This document shows, piece after piece, positions 10,701 through 18,954 of a stretch of 64,000 bases of DNA (position 1 is its first letter; each line of letters opens with the position of its first letter). A program made the translations under genes and the position numbers. Under the pieces are notes generated by a model. It had not been told where the DNA came from and did no database searches. It saw only the letters and a list, made by a program, of their open reading frames with translations. The stretch lies in the NCBI RefSeq assembly GCF_000195575.1, contig NC_015391.1:1600363-1664362 (forward strand), read 5' to 3'. Source of the DNA: Carnobacterium sp. 17-4. GTDB taxonomy: Bacteria; Bacillota; Bacilli; Lactobacillales; Carnobacteriaceae.

Positions 10701-10837
10701 TTGACTAATTCAATATTATTTATTATTTCAGGCTGTTTTGCTTCAGCTGCGTAGATAACTTCTTGATTTGTTCCTAATGACAATAACATTCCACTAGACA
10801 AGGTAAAAAACAACTTTTTTCTATTATTTTTTTTCAA
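7790..10837 (-). CDS. secreted N-acetylglucosaminidase with LysM and six GW modules
   Basis: A 1015-residue cell-wall hydrolase. It has a signal peptide (1 to about 33, ending YAAEA), an N-terminal region with a possible Ig-like fold, and a Glu/Pro-rich region of six 17-residue repeats (175-273). A LysM module (308-353) and a glucosaminidase domain follow (about 377-535), with AAHESAFGQS holding the likely catalytic Glu and YNLFGIKGSY. Six GW modules (545-1015) have the recurring core YSIDTKPWGTSGYQ and end GWVDK. GW modules usually bind lipoteichoic acid, so it is probably surface-retained and used in cell separation. It lies between polysaccharide genes and the LCP ligase but has its own terminator. 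Confidence 0.95.
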   Translation of the reverse strand: MKKNNRKKLFFTLSSGMLLSLGTNQEVIYAAEAKQPEIINNIELVNNAIVIEDITAYSMEGENKVEVKDLIEQITITQIDEKTYKVSGNTLENSEVILVIDDTEKFMGISNEDGNFEIEIKELAEASSVRAFIKDNQDNTYSVEFPLADLIQQLEIIEQPVNDDVSEAEKPTAEESTPVVEEPTEIPSEEEESAPVVEEPTEIPSEEEESAPVVEEPTEVPSEEEESTPVVEEPIKVPSEGEESTPIVEEPTELPSEEGKSAPVIEEPTKVPNAVKETVTEKEIPKTNTIQTFTMAKTTATRTAVNGVYTVKSGDFSGAIASSFGISLAQLLDWNPQIKNANVISVGQKINVTKAAYEKYLNDNKGNNQAQPRPFKTNQEFIDFITPYAVEIANAYGKDQLYASVMIAQAAHESAFGQSLLASPPYYNLFGIKGSYNGQTIPMGTWEDVNGGIINITANFRDYPSYYESMMDYADLLRTGLTGSPNFYAKAWVKNTNSYKDATKFLTGTYATDTQYNVKVNNIIEQYNLTQYDSYIVDSDLKDTVNVSYNALISLSGYTIDSRPWGTAGYQTLDKTNTYLGSEVKVTKETSNGKYALVTYNGNVLGWVDKTALEMSTKIGDVSSSVPVSYKAKISKSGYSIDTLPWGTSGYQTLAKSTDYVGQEIEVVKEAKNGTYSLISLNGKLLGWVDSNAISTYDVEVNIPASHTTSYEAIINEAGYSIDTKPWGMSGYHTLNQTSDYLGRTIEVVKQTNNNQYVLISHDEKLLGWVDKKALKIYEVVTDIASSQPVNYKAVVDKNSYSIDTMPWGTVGYQTIAKTTDYVGTEVDVIRKKNSYVLISVNGEAIGWVDKNALKSYNVVTDITGANSVSFTGIVSKSAFSIDTKPWGTSGYQTVGKTTDYVGTPVKVTKQKGSYVLIETNGQSLGWVDRKAIQLYTVDAAIPSSKNVSYSAVVAKSAFSIDTKPWGTKGYQTVAKTNNFIGKKVDVMKETGNGKYVLISLDGVTLGWVDKKSLN
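10019..10315 (-). repeat. 51-bp in-frame tandem repeat (six copies) in glucosaminidase gene
   Basis: Six consecutive 51-base units encode variants of ESAPVVEEPTEIPSEEE (17 residues). The first three copies are almost identical and the last three have diverged. Such a tract can change copy number by slippage, altering the length of an acidic stalk between the N-terminal part and the LysM/catalytic part. Confidence 0.92.
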
Positions 10838-11201
10838 CTAACAATCCTCCAAACATATTATAAAAAAATGATACCATTCTAGTATAACATATGAAAGTTA
10901 ACAAAATTAAATTACATTGTTCTTTTATTAAAACAGTTAATAGTTGTTCACATTCTATTAATAAATGAAAAAAGACCAGTATAAACTGACCTTTTTTCAT
11001 TTACAACTAACTATTTTTCATATACATTTTTGAAATCAATTTGAACCTATAATACCAATTTTATAAACTGTTACACCCTATAAAATGAATTAATAATCTA
11101 ATCCTCAATAAAAAAAGAATAATATAAGATAATTAACGAGTAAAACAAATAAATTAGAAAATTCTATTTTTTTTTAAGTGCATCAATTCTTACAATCTAT
11201 T
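10838..11201. other. intergenic gap upstream of glucosaminidase gene
   Basis: No gene is seen. It holds a TATACT-like -10 box on the minus strand (10881-10886) without a convincing -35, the terminator at 10966-11003, and otherwise very AT-rich sequence. Confidence 0.5.
10966..11003 (-). terminator. putative terminator at the end of the glycosyltransferase run
   Basis: An imperfect hairpin with A6/T6 outer pairs around GGTCAGT...ACTGGTC on the minus strand, 200 bases past the glycosyltransferase stop at 11202. It reads as a terminator in both directions. Confidence 0.6.
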
Positions 11202-12215
11202 TCAGCTCAGAGTTTTAATTTTTCTAATTGTAATTAATACCTTCTGTAATATTCTGTATATTTCTGGATGTTTAAAATAAAAAATATATTTTCTATATAC
11301 ACTATACCCATTGTTTATAATTATAAGTTTAATATTTTTTAATTGTATATAATTATTTTTTCTATCTTTTAAACTCATTTTCATACAATAGATAATACAT
11401 TGGCCTAGAAGATGATTAACTCTACTATTAAGAGCATCATCCATTTCTACAGTAGTTTCTTCTAAATGACTATTAAATTCTATAGTTTTTTGAATAACTT
11501 TGGTAAGAGATTCAATACGACGTTCATAATTTAGGGATGTTATAGTAGAATCCAAACGTATTCTTCGATAAAATAACTTATCCTTAATGCATTTAACTTT
11601 TTTACTCTTCATTAAAAGTTGGTAACTAAACAATTCATCCTCATGTATAATGCCTTCTAGAAAATAAACACTATTTTCTAGAAGCACTTTTTTCTTTATA
11701 AATTGCAAGCAAGGCGATGCGTAAAAATCTTTATTTACTGTCATTTCTATAAATAAATCTTGTCCATTTAATGTTTTGTCATATACCTTATTTCTTTCAT
11801 AGTTCATATTTCCAATTTTCATGTTATCTACAGATTTATCAAAAAAAGATTTCCCTTCAAATAAAATTAATTCTAAATCTTCTTTAACTGCTAAATTATA
11901 TAGGTGCTCCATGGCTAAATCAGGTATTAAATCATCACTATCTAAAAAATAAATATATTTGCCTTTTGCATTTTGAATGCCTTTATTTCTAGCCTTACTT
12001 TGACCAGCATTTTCTTGATAATAACCTAGTATATTAGTATAAGATTTTGTATAATTTTTAATAATCTTACTTGACTGATCCGTAGATCCATCATCAATAA
12101 GAATCAACTCAATATCCGGGAAATTTTTTTGAGAAATTACACTTTCAATACAATCTTCCAGATAGTTTTCAACGTTATAAACAGGTACAATAACCGAAAT
12201 CTTTACATTCCCCAT
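11202..12215 (-). CDS. GT2-family glycosyltransferase
   Basis: A 337-residue GT-A fold transferase. It starts VKISVIVPVYNVENYLEDC, continues ELILIDDGSTDQS, and has the metal-binding FLDSDDLI. The C-terminal half contains IIHEDELFSYQLL, common to capsule glycosyltransferases of this type. It should add one sugar to the lipid-linked repeat unit on the cytoplasmic face. It is the last gene in the run of glycosyltransferases before the terminator near 10985. Donor and linkage cannot be predicted. Confidence 0.9.
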   Translation of the reverse strand: MGNVKISVIVPVYNVENYLEDCIESVISQKNFPDIELILIDDGSTDQSSKIIKNYTKSYTNILGYYQENAGQSKARNKGIQNAKGKYIYFLDSDDLIPDLAMEHLYNLAVKEDLELILFEGKSFFDKSVDNMKIGNMNYERNKVYDKTLNGQDLFIEMTVNKDFYASPCLQFIKKKVLLENSVYFLEGIIHEDELFSYQLLMKSKKVKCIKDKLFYRRIRLDSTITSLNYERRIESLTKVIQKTIEFNSHLEETTVEMDDALNSRVNHLLGQCIIYCMKMSLKDRKNNYIQLKNIKLIIINNGYSVYRKYIFYFKHPEIYRILQKVLITIRKIKTLS

Positions 12216-12317
12216 ATTTTAATAGCCCTTCTCTCTTACATAAATACATCAACTTAAATAATAGAGCCATTCCTAAACTATACTTATAAATAACAATAAA
12301 ATTTCGCAATAAGTATA

Positions 12318-13493
12318 CTAAAAATTTTCAGAATAGATTTCACTTAACTTTTCCATGTATCCTTTAACTGAATGATTTTTTGATACCGCATCATATGATT
12401 GTATGCTTTTTTCTTTAATTTGTTGCGGATTCTCTAAAATTTCTAAAACAATTTTTTCCAGTGAATTTTGTAGATGAGCTCGTAGTGTTTGCTTTTTGGT
12501 AATGCTACTCACTTCAACTTCACCTGAATTATCTAGAGGAAGCTGAATCATCCATCCAATAGTAGTATTATTTATTTCTGGAAGAGCCCGAACATTAGTT
12601 GTGATAACAGGGCAGCCAGATGCTTGAAATTCTAAAACTGAGTAGCCATAAGTATCTGCCCAAGTTGGCAACAAGCCCACATCACTATTTTTCATCATCT
12701 CAAGTAACTTTTTATTGTCTAAACTTTCGTAAAAATTTATCCAATCTGTATTTCTTAGTTTATTTTTCATCTCTTGTATTTCTTCTTCAGTATCTTGATA
12801 TTTACCAAAAGCATAATTATAGCTTTTGCCTAGGGAAACAATTGTTAGTTCAAAATCGAAATGATGCTCTTCTTTAATCTTGGAAAATACATCTAGTATC
12901 TCTTTACCACCTTTACGAGTAAAGTCTTTTCCAACAAACAAAAATTTTAAAATAGAGTTAACTACCTTTAGCTCCACTTCCGATTTTTCCATCAATTTCT
13001 CTTGTGGTGGGTTTATTTGAATCATTTTTTTCTTAATAATATTTTTATATTGTGGAAAAAATTCTAAAAAATTCAATTCCATTTCATAGTTATTTTTAGA
13101 TAACGATATCACTTTTTTGCAATGATCTTTTGCTAATATTTTCACATATTTTTCTGTTCTATTCTTTTCTTTTATACTCTTTTTAGCAGGGTTTTTATTG
13201 TTTAAAAATGATGTTGCCGAAGTTCGAGGAATGTAAGTTTCAAAAGTTGAAATCCATGGGATTTTTTTATTCGTAACAGTGTTAAAAAGATGTAATCCGT
13301 CTACACCTTCATTGTTAAAAACTATATCTTTAAAATAAACTACTGCATTTCTACCTATAAGGGGGATTCTTTTTAATGCTGTATGTGGATAATAAGTATT
13401 TAAACTTTTCACTTTTTTTAATGGGTGAAGATTACCATTTATAATAGTTCTTCTTTCAGGATATGAATCATTAGTATAACCTATTCTTTTCAT
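12318..13493 (-). CDS. GT4-like (GT-B) glycosyltransferase
   Basis: 391 residues. The C-terminal half is a typical GT-B donor domain with LKFLFVGKDFTRKGG and GLLPTWADTYGYSVLEFQASG, which contains the E-x7-E-like nucleotide-sugar motif, then CPVITTNVRALPEI. The N-terminal acceptor half is less conserved; it has the segment STFETYIPRTS. The start follows GAGAGGTGCCCA. It is one of the sugar-adding enzymes of the polysaccharide locus, 47 bases downstream of another glycosyltransferase. Confidence 0.85.
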   Translation of the reverse strand: MKRIGYTNDSYPERRTIINGNLHPLKKVKSLNTYYPHTALKRIPLIGRNAVVYFKDIVFNNEGVDGLHLFNTVTNKKIPWISTFETYIPRTSATSFLNNKNPAKKSIKEKNRTEKYVKILAKDHCKKVISLSKNNYEMELNFLEFFPQYKNIIKKKMIQINPPQEKLMEKSEVELKVVNSILKFLFVGKDFTRKGGKEILDVFSKIKEEHHFDFELTIVSLGKSYNYAFGKYQDTEEEIQEMKNKLRNTDWINFYESLDNKKLLEMMKNSDVGLLPTWADTYGYSVLEFQASGCPVITTNVRALPEINNTTIGWMIQLPLDNSGEVEVSSITKKQTLRAHLQNSLEKIVLEILENPQQIKEKSIQSYDAVSKNHSVKGYMEKLSEIYSENF

Positions 13494-13540
13494 TGGGCAC
13501 CTCTCTTTTAAGAATAATTCATTTACTTATTCGAAATTGC

Positions 13541-14479
13541 CTAATCATTATTTTTCATCATATAAATAATAATTTTCCAAGTATATGGTCTAAATTTAGT
13601 TGTTACAGATAAATTTTGATATCTTATTTTTATTTCTAGTCTTCTTTGTGTTCTGCTAAGATTTTTGTCAGAAGCAATACCAAGTAGAATATAGTTTAAT
13701 ATAAAACTTTCATACGCTAGTTTTGAGAAAAATTCTTTATGGGTTTCTAACCACTGTTCAGTAAAGTTCCATCTATTAATATACCCAACTCTAGAATCCA
13801 TGGGTACATCAGAATGATAAATTATCTTTGGATCTTCAACTTGTATTATTGTTAAATCATAGCTATTATCGACATTTAGCAACCAGTCCCAATCCTGATG
13901 CTTGATCAGTCCTTTAGTAAAAGGCGTTTCAATCAGAATGTGTTTGGGAACAAGCACGGTTGAAGTTTGAATAAATCCTATATTTTTTAATCCTTTTGTT
14001 TCAAATAAATAGTCGGAAATTGTTTTTTTACCGCTATTTTTATAATCAACATTTGGTAATTTATCATATTTTTTTTGATTTGGCTTTTTATATCTTTCTA
14101 GTGACGTAAAGCATAGAAAATCATCATCAATTGACAATTGATTTTTATTAATTAAATCCATCTGACTACTTAATTTATCACTAAACCATTCATCATCATC
14201 GTCTAACAGACCTATTAATTCTCCATTAGCTTTTTTTACACCTATATTTCTTGCTTCACTTCCACCAACTTTAGTATTTGTTTGAATCAAATTAATTTCT
14301 ATATTACTCATTTTTTTAGCTTGTTCAATATATTCTCCAGTTCTAGCAGAGAATCCATCCACAACAACGACAATCTCTATATTTTTATAGTCTTGTTTAA
14401 TAACGCTCTCAATTGCTCTTTTTAAAAAGAACGGTCTATCAAATGTAGGTATTACAACACTAATTAGTGGTTCATTCAT
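13541..14479 (-). CDS. GT2-family glycosyltransferase
   Basis: 312 residues starting MNEPLISVVIPTFDRPFFLK, with IEIVVVVDG, ARNIGVKKANGELIGLLDDD and a WLLNVD segment, all typical of GT-A family 2 enzymes. The first aspartate pair and the DDDDEW metal-binding patch are present. The start is set by AAGGATG six bases before the ATG. It lies between an EpsG-like polymerase and a GT4 enzyme in the same direction. Specificity unknown. Confidence 0.88.
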   Translation of the reverse strand: MNEPLISVVIPTFDRPFFLKRAIESVIKQDYKNIEIVVVVDGFSARTGEYIEQAKKMSNIEINLIQTNTKVGGSEARNIGVKKANGELIGLLDDDDEWFSDKLSSQMDLINKNQLSIDDDFLCFTSLERYKKPNQKKYDKLPNVDYKNSGKKTISDYLFETKGLKNIGFIQTSTVLVPKHILIETPFTKGLIKHQDWDWLLNVDNSYDLTIIQVEDPKIIYHSDVPMDSRVGYINRWNFTEQWLETHKEFFSKLAYESFILNYILLGIASDKNLSRTQRRLEIKIRYQNLSVTTKFRPYTWKIIIYMMKNND

Positions 14480-14535
14480 TCAATTCATCCTTTAATTTTA
14501 ATTCTTATTATACTAATAACAAATTTCAAAAAATC

Positions 14536-15600
14536 CTAAAAACTGAAAATAGTCTCATAAGGTATATAGTCTATATACGTTCCAGAAATAATAAATATTA
14601 AACAAAAGACTACAAAAGTAAATCCAAAAAATAGAAATAGGTTAATTAATTTATTTTTACTAAAAGATGAAAATAAAGTTGGTACAATAAGTATTTCACT
14701 AGTAGAAAATAAAGTACCTAATCTCCCACCCACAGTACTTAAAGTTCCAGTAAATATTAATATTAAGGACGCTATAAAATATATTTTTAGTAATAAATTA
14801 AATCTATCCTTTTCTTCTTGTATTTTTGGATAAGCTAAAAATACTGCTGCAAAAAAAAGAACTAATTGCATCCACAATATTGGATTAAAAATCCATTGTC
14901 CATTTGTATAATTTGGGCTAGTAAAATAGGCATTGTACCGATCAGGAATTGCCCAAATATATATTTGGGGAATTTGTACAATTATTCCAATTATGAGACT
15001 AATACTTAATAGAGAAAATATATTTTTTAATGTCAAATGCTTGAATAGATAGTGAAAAATATAAACAATTATAAATGACAAAGCTGTTATGTGAAATAAC
15101 GAAGCTATAAAAGTAATAAGTAAAAATTTAAATGGCTTTTTATTTAATATATATGGTATAGAGTATAAGATTATAATACATGCCATTGCAGATCTAATTT
15201 GTCCCATATCACGAACCAAAAAAAATCTAGCATAATAATAAAGTAATACTAAAGAAGGAAATGGAGTGAATTTATAAACGAAATTAGTTAGTAAAATTAA
15301 GCTCACGAAAGAAAAAAATAATATAAATGTATAATAATTAAAGCCCATAGACTTAAAAAGATAATTTAAAAATAGAAAACCACTTTCTGCTTCTATTTTC
15401 CCATTAAAAACATCAGAGAATTTTTCAATCTCTGAATAAAATTTTCCATATGAGTTAAAATCATATCCTGTATAAAAACGGAATCCCGCTACGATAGCAA
15501 GTATACTACCAGTTATAATAGAGATCTTTTTATTTCTCAATACTACTTCGATAGTCGCTAAAATAAGCAAGATAACAAAAATACTTACATAAAAAAACAT
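14536..15600 (-). CDS. EpsG/Wzy-like polysaccharide polymerase
   Basis: A 354-residue protein made almost wholly of hydrophobic segments (about nine to ten helices). The early motif IVAGFRFYTGYDFNSYGKF matches the EpsG family, which polymerises repeat units outside the membrane. It has RDMGQIRSAMA in the middle, another conserved feature of that family. GGAGGCCCAAT precedes the ATG. It is the second polymerase candidate of the locus; the other is at 20480. Confidence 0.85.
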   Translation of the reverse strand: MFFYVSIFVILLILATIEVVLRNKKISIITGSILAIVAGFRFYTGYDFNSYGKFYSEIEKFSDVFNGKIEAESGFLFLNYLFKSMGFNYYTFILFFSFVSLILLTNFVYKFTPFPSLVLLYYYARFFLVRDMGQIRSAMACIIILYSIPYILNKKPFKFLLITFIASLFHITALSFIIVYIFHYLFKHLTLKNIFSLLSISLIIGIIVQIPQIYIWAIPDRYNAYFTSPNYTNGQWIFNPILWMQLVLFFAAVFLAYPKIQEEKDRFNLLLKIYFIASLILIFTGTLSTVGGRLGTLFSTSEILIVPTLFSSFSKNKLINLFLFFGFTFVVFCLIFIISGTYIDYIPYETIFSF

Positions 15601-15619
15601 ATTGGGCCTCCGTTATTTA

Positions 15620-16765
15620 TCATATTAAAATCACTTTTATCTCACTTTTATAAATCTTCAGTAATTCTCTTTGTGTTTCATACCATTTCTTCGTAGTATA
15701 ATGCTTTTTACATATGATTATAACTTCATCAAATGATAATGTAGGATTAACTGATGATACAGAACTACTAAATAGAATAGAATTTTGATTTTTCTTAGTT
15801 TTCATATTAGGTTTATCCATTAACTTTTCAACAATATAATTGTCTAATTCTTCTTCAGAAAGTATAAGTTTTGTATCTCTTTCTGGATGAAGTATTGCAT
15901 GTATCATTTGATCATACTTTTCATTTTTATTCTGATATTTGTTATTGCTTATATTCAATATTGTATCATTATCTTTGAAAGCAAACCCGTATATATCGGT
16001 AACTTCTTTTTTTAATAAGTTTCTGATTAGTGCTATAATAATCCCACCAAAAATACTGATTAATAAAGCTATAGCAGTGTACAAAATGATTTTTTTGTAA
16101 GAAAATCTTTCTTCAACATTAATATCTAAATCAGAATTAGGGATTGACTCTGATTCAATTTCGTAGCTCTTAATTACTTCAGGTTCCGTGACAACATAAA
16201 CCGTTTTGTTATCAAAGAAAGAACTATCCTCATTAGAAATCATATTAAAATAAGCATCTGCAATCAACTGATTTTTTTGCTTATCTCCTGTTCCAACTTT
16301 TAAAGTCATTACTTGGGTATTTGGATTTAGTGTTACTTGAACTGCAAGTTCAGGACTAGGATCAATAGAAGTACCCGTTTCTTCTTCAATTTTTTTAAGT
16401 ACATCTTCAGAAGTTAAAAGTTCATTCATTAATGAATTAGCTAAAAAGGGCTCACCTACATCGTTTTCCATATAGAAACTAAAAGCCATTCCTTCATCTT
16501 TTTGAAGATTTTTCATAATTAATTTTATCTCTTCAGGTTCTAGTTGTGCCTCAAAAGGTATATCCTGATTCAGTTCACTAAGTTTAACTTCTTGTTTTTC
16601 TAAAATATTAGTATTCTCATCAATTTTACTGTCTGTGTAAATTGTATAACCTATGCCTAATAAAAATATAGAAAAGAACAAAACTGTCGTGGTGATAATT
16701 ATTTTTATATTATCTTTAAGAAAAAATACTAATTCATCTAAAGTAGGTAAATTCTTCAAGTACAT
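15620..16765 (-). CDS. Wzz-like chain-length protein with degenerate kinase-like tail
   Basis: About 381 residues. Two membrane helices (about 28-50 and 225-248) flank an extracellular domain, as in polysaccharide co-polymerases. The cytoplasmic C-terminal 130 residues are unusual. They end with SFDEVIIICKKHYTTKKWYE and LLKIYKSEIKVILI, which resemble the end of a BY-kinase domain, but there is no Walker A motif and no tyrosine cluster. The start is uncertain: ATG 16765 is only two bases after AGGAGG, TTG 16759 is eight bases after it, and an upstream ATG at 16792 overlaps the previous gene. It may replace or modulate CpsC/CpsD for the second polymer. Confidence 0.75.
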   Translation of the reverse strand: MYLKNLPTLDELVFFLKDNIKIIITTTVLFFSIFLLGIGYTIYTDSKIDENTNILEKQEVKLSELNQDIPFEAQLEPEEIKLIMKNLQKDEGMAFSFYMENDVGEPFLANSLMNELLTSEDVLKKIEEETGTSIDPSPELAVQVTLNPNTQVMTLKVGTGDKQKNQLIADAYFNMISNEDSSFFDNKTVYVVTEPEVIKSYEIESESIPNSDLDINVEERFSYKKIILYTAIALLISIFGGIIIALIRNLLKKEVTDIYGFAFKDNDTILNISNNKYQNKNEKYDQMIHAILHPERDTKLILSEEELDNYIVEKLMDKPNMKTKKNQNSILFSSSVSSVNPTLSFDEVIIICKKHYTTKKWYETQRELLKIYKSEIKVILI

Positions 16766-16772
16766 GTCCTCC

Positions 16773-17865
16773 TCATTTTGAGTAAATTTCATCTAATAAC
16801 ATAGCTGTATATTTCATATCATATTGTGATAATTCCGGAAGAGGCTCATTACCGTATGGTTTTTCGAGTATTATTTCAGCCCACTTTTCTACACTTTCTT
16901 CTAATTTAATAAAGTGGACATTTTTAGATAGTTTTGTTTCAGAAGAAACTTCAGTTGAAAGAATTAATTTAATATTTGCTGCTTGAGCTTCTACAGCTGA
17001 AATTGGTAACCCTTCATACAAAGAAGGCATTGCAAGAACATCCATAGCTGTTAATAAATTTGGAATATCATCTCTTATACCTAAAAATAAGACTTTTTTT
17101 TGTTAGTTTTTTTGAAAGAACTTTTTCTTCTATTTTATTCCGTAAAGAGCCTTCACCTATTAAGATTAGAAAACTATTAGGATTTTTCTGAACTATCTCT
17201 TCAAAAATATCAATTAGGAAAAAATGATTTTTTTGCTCTTCGAACCTTCCTATGTTTCCTACAACAAAAGCTTCTTTAGGTATATTTAGGCTTTTTCTAA
17301 TAATTTCTTTTTTTACAGGTACATTCCGATACATATCTATATCAATGCCATTAGGAACAAAAATAAACGGTTGATTTTCACCATAAAGACCAACCCCTGC
17401 TTCAGTTGAACAAGCTAAATAATCAGTTGCATTCACTTTCATCAAATAATCAAAAATTTTACGCGCTGTGGTCAAAAATAAATTACTTTTTTTCCCATCT
17501 TTGGTAGCATGACTATGAATAATTCTTTTTTCAATCCCAGCCCACTTAGCTAATAATAAATTTAGTCCTCCACCAAAAAACACTTCATTATGAACTATGT
17601 CAAAATGTTTTTCTTTCAATAAAGCATTAACACCTTTTATATATCCAACAATATTTTTTTTAGGATTAGGGACAGCGTATATATGACCACCCAACTCATG
17701 AATTTCTGCATTGTATGGTTTAACATCTACAAAATCGTTGTAAATTAAAAAATCAAATTGAAATTTTGAGCGATCAATATTACGGTAAGCATTCATCATA
17801 AAAGTTTCAGCTCCGCCTTTTCCCATCCGTCCTTGAAAATGGAGAACTCTCAATGGTTTGTTCAT
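16773..17865 (-). pseudogene. GT4 glycosyltransferase split by a frameshift in an A8 tract
   Basis: The first frame (17865 down to 17068) gives a GT4 N-terminus with VLHFQGRMGKGGAETFMMN, FVPNGIDIDMYRNVP and VGNIGRFEEQKNHFFLIDIF, ending out of frame in IFRYKR. The rest (DVLAMPSLYEGLPISAVEAQ, the E-x7-E motif region) continues in another frame to 16773. The break is at a run of eight A (plus-strand T at 17094-17101). Removing one A restores VLFLGIRDDIP and one 363-residue open frame. It may be a null allele, a phase-variable gene, a slippage-expressed gene or a sequencing error. Confidence 0.85.
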
Positions 17866-17885
17866 TATTTTCTCAAACCTTTCTT

Positions 17886-18929
17886 TTAAAATCTTCTTTT
17901 AAACTTTTCAATTGTTTTTGGTGAAGTTGTACTAATTGAATACATTATTTTTGAAGCTGTATAATTTAAAAGCACAGATTTTGACTCAAACAATATTTTC
18001 ATTACTTTCCTCATTTTAGTATCTAAAAGGGTTTCGTCAGCGGCTTTCTTTACATCCGGAAAATTCACAATTTCTCTAATATACTCTAATTTATCACGAT
18101 AACTTAACTTACAACTTTTACTGTGTAAGGGGATTATACAAGACATGACGCCTTTAAGAAACAGAGCACTAGATCCTCTACGATTTTTTTCAGTCAGGAG
18201 TATTAGTTCCCGGTAAAATTCTACAAATGTATCAAATTTATTATCAAAATATTTATTTGTTAAACTATTTCGTCCATCAAATGAATAATTATAAAGAACG
18301 TCATTAACCACTTTGCAACTGTTCACATGATGAAAATATTGAATATTAAATAATCTATCTTCACAACTATTATACGCTGGGAAAACTACATTATTTCCCT
18401 TCACAATAGATAGTTTATATAATTTGTTCCAAACAACATACATTAACTGTTTATTCATTAAAGGATAGATATTATTTAGAAATTCTTTATCAGTATTTAT
18501 CATTAGTTCAGGAGCCTCTACTTCACGAGTGTCGACAACTACATCGCCATCTAACACCTTCAAATTATAAGAAGAAATAATTAAATCCACATTTTTTTCA
18601 TTTATATAGCTGGCGTAAGTACTTAGTGTGTGCTCTTTCATTACATCATCTGAATCAATAAATAACAAATAGTTTCCATTAGCTAACTCAATACCTTTAT
18701 TTCTTGCATTACCTGGTCCGCCATTTTGAATGGTTTTAAACTTCACTCGATAGTCTTTATTATGGTAACGTTCAATTACTTGTTTTGTACTATCTGCAGA
18801 CCCATCATTTATAATAATCAATTCGAATTCAGTAAATGATTGAGCCAATACACTGTCAATAGTTAGGCCTATTGAACTTTCGCAATTGTATGCAGGCATA
18901 ACTATGCTGAAAAAAGGAGTATTCTCCAT
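17886..18929 (-). CDS. GT2-family glycosyltransferase
   Basis: 347 residues starting with FFSIVMPAYNCESSIGLT, then ELIIINDGSADST, GGPGNARNKGIELANG and the metal-binding LLFIDSDDVM. The C-terminal half has YNSCEDRLFNIQYF, similar to other capsule glycosyltransferases here. AAGGTGAA lies just before the ATG. It ends 20 bases before the frameshifted GT4 gene and follows the sugar-1-phosphate transferase by 25 bases, so it probably adds the second or third sugar. Confidence 0.9.
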   Translation of the reverse strand: MENTPFFSIVMPAYNCESSIGLTIDSVLAQSFTEFELIIINDGSADSTKQVIERYHNKDYRVKFKTIQNGGPGNARNKGIELANGNYLLFIDSDDVMKEHTLSTYASYINEKNVDLIISSYNLKVLDGDVVVDTREVEAPELMINTDKEFLNNIYPLMNKQLMYVVWNKLYKLSIVKGNNVVFPAYNSCEDRLFNIQYFHHVNSCKVVNDVLYNYSFDGRNSLTNKYFDNKFDTFVEFYRELILLTEKNRRGSSALFLKGVMSCIIPLHSKSCKLSYRDKLEYIREIVNFPDVKKAADETLLDTKMRKVMKILFESKSVLLNYTASKIMYSISTTSPKTIEKFKRRF

Positions 18930-18954
18930 TTCACCTTATCCTTTCATTTACAAA

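Noticed and set aside
16773-17045. A separate 90-residue gene
   Set aside because: Its sequence is the C-terminal half of the GT4 enzyme encoded just upstream in another frame; one base in the A8 tract explains the split.
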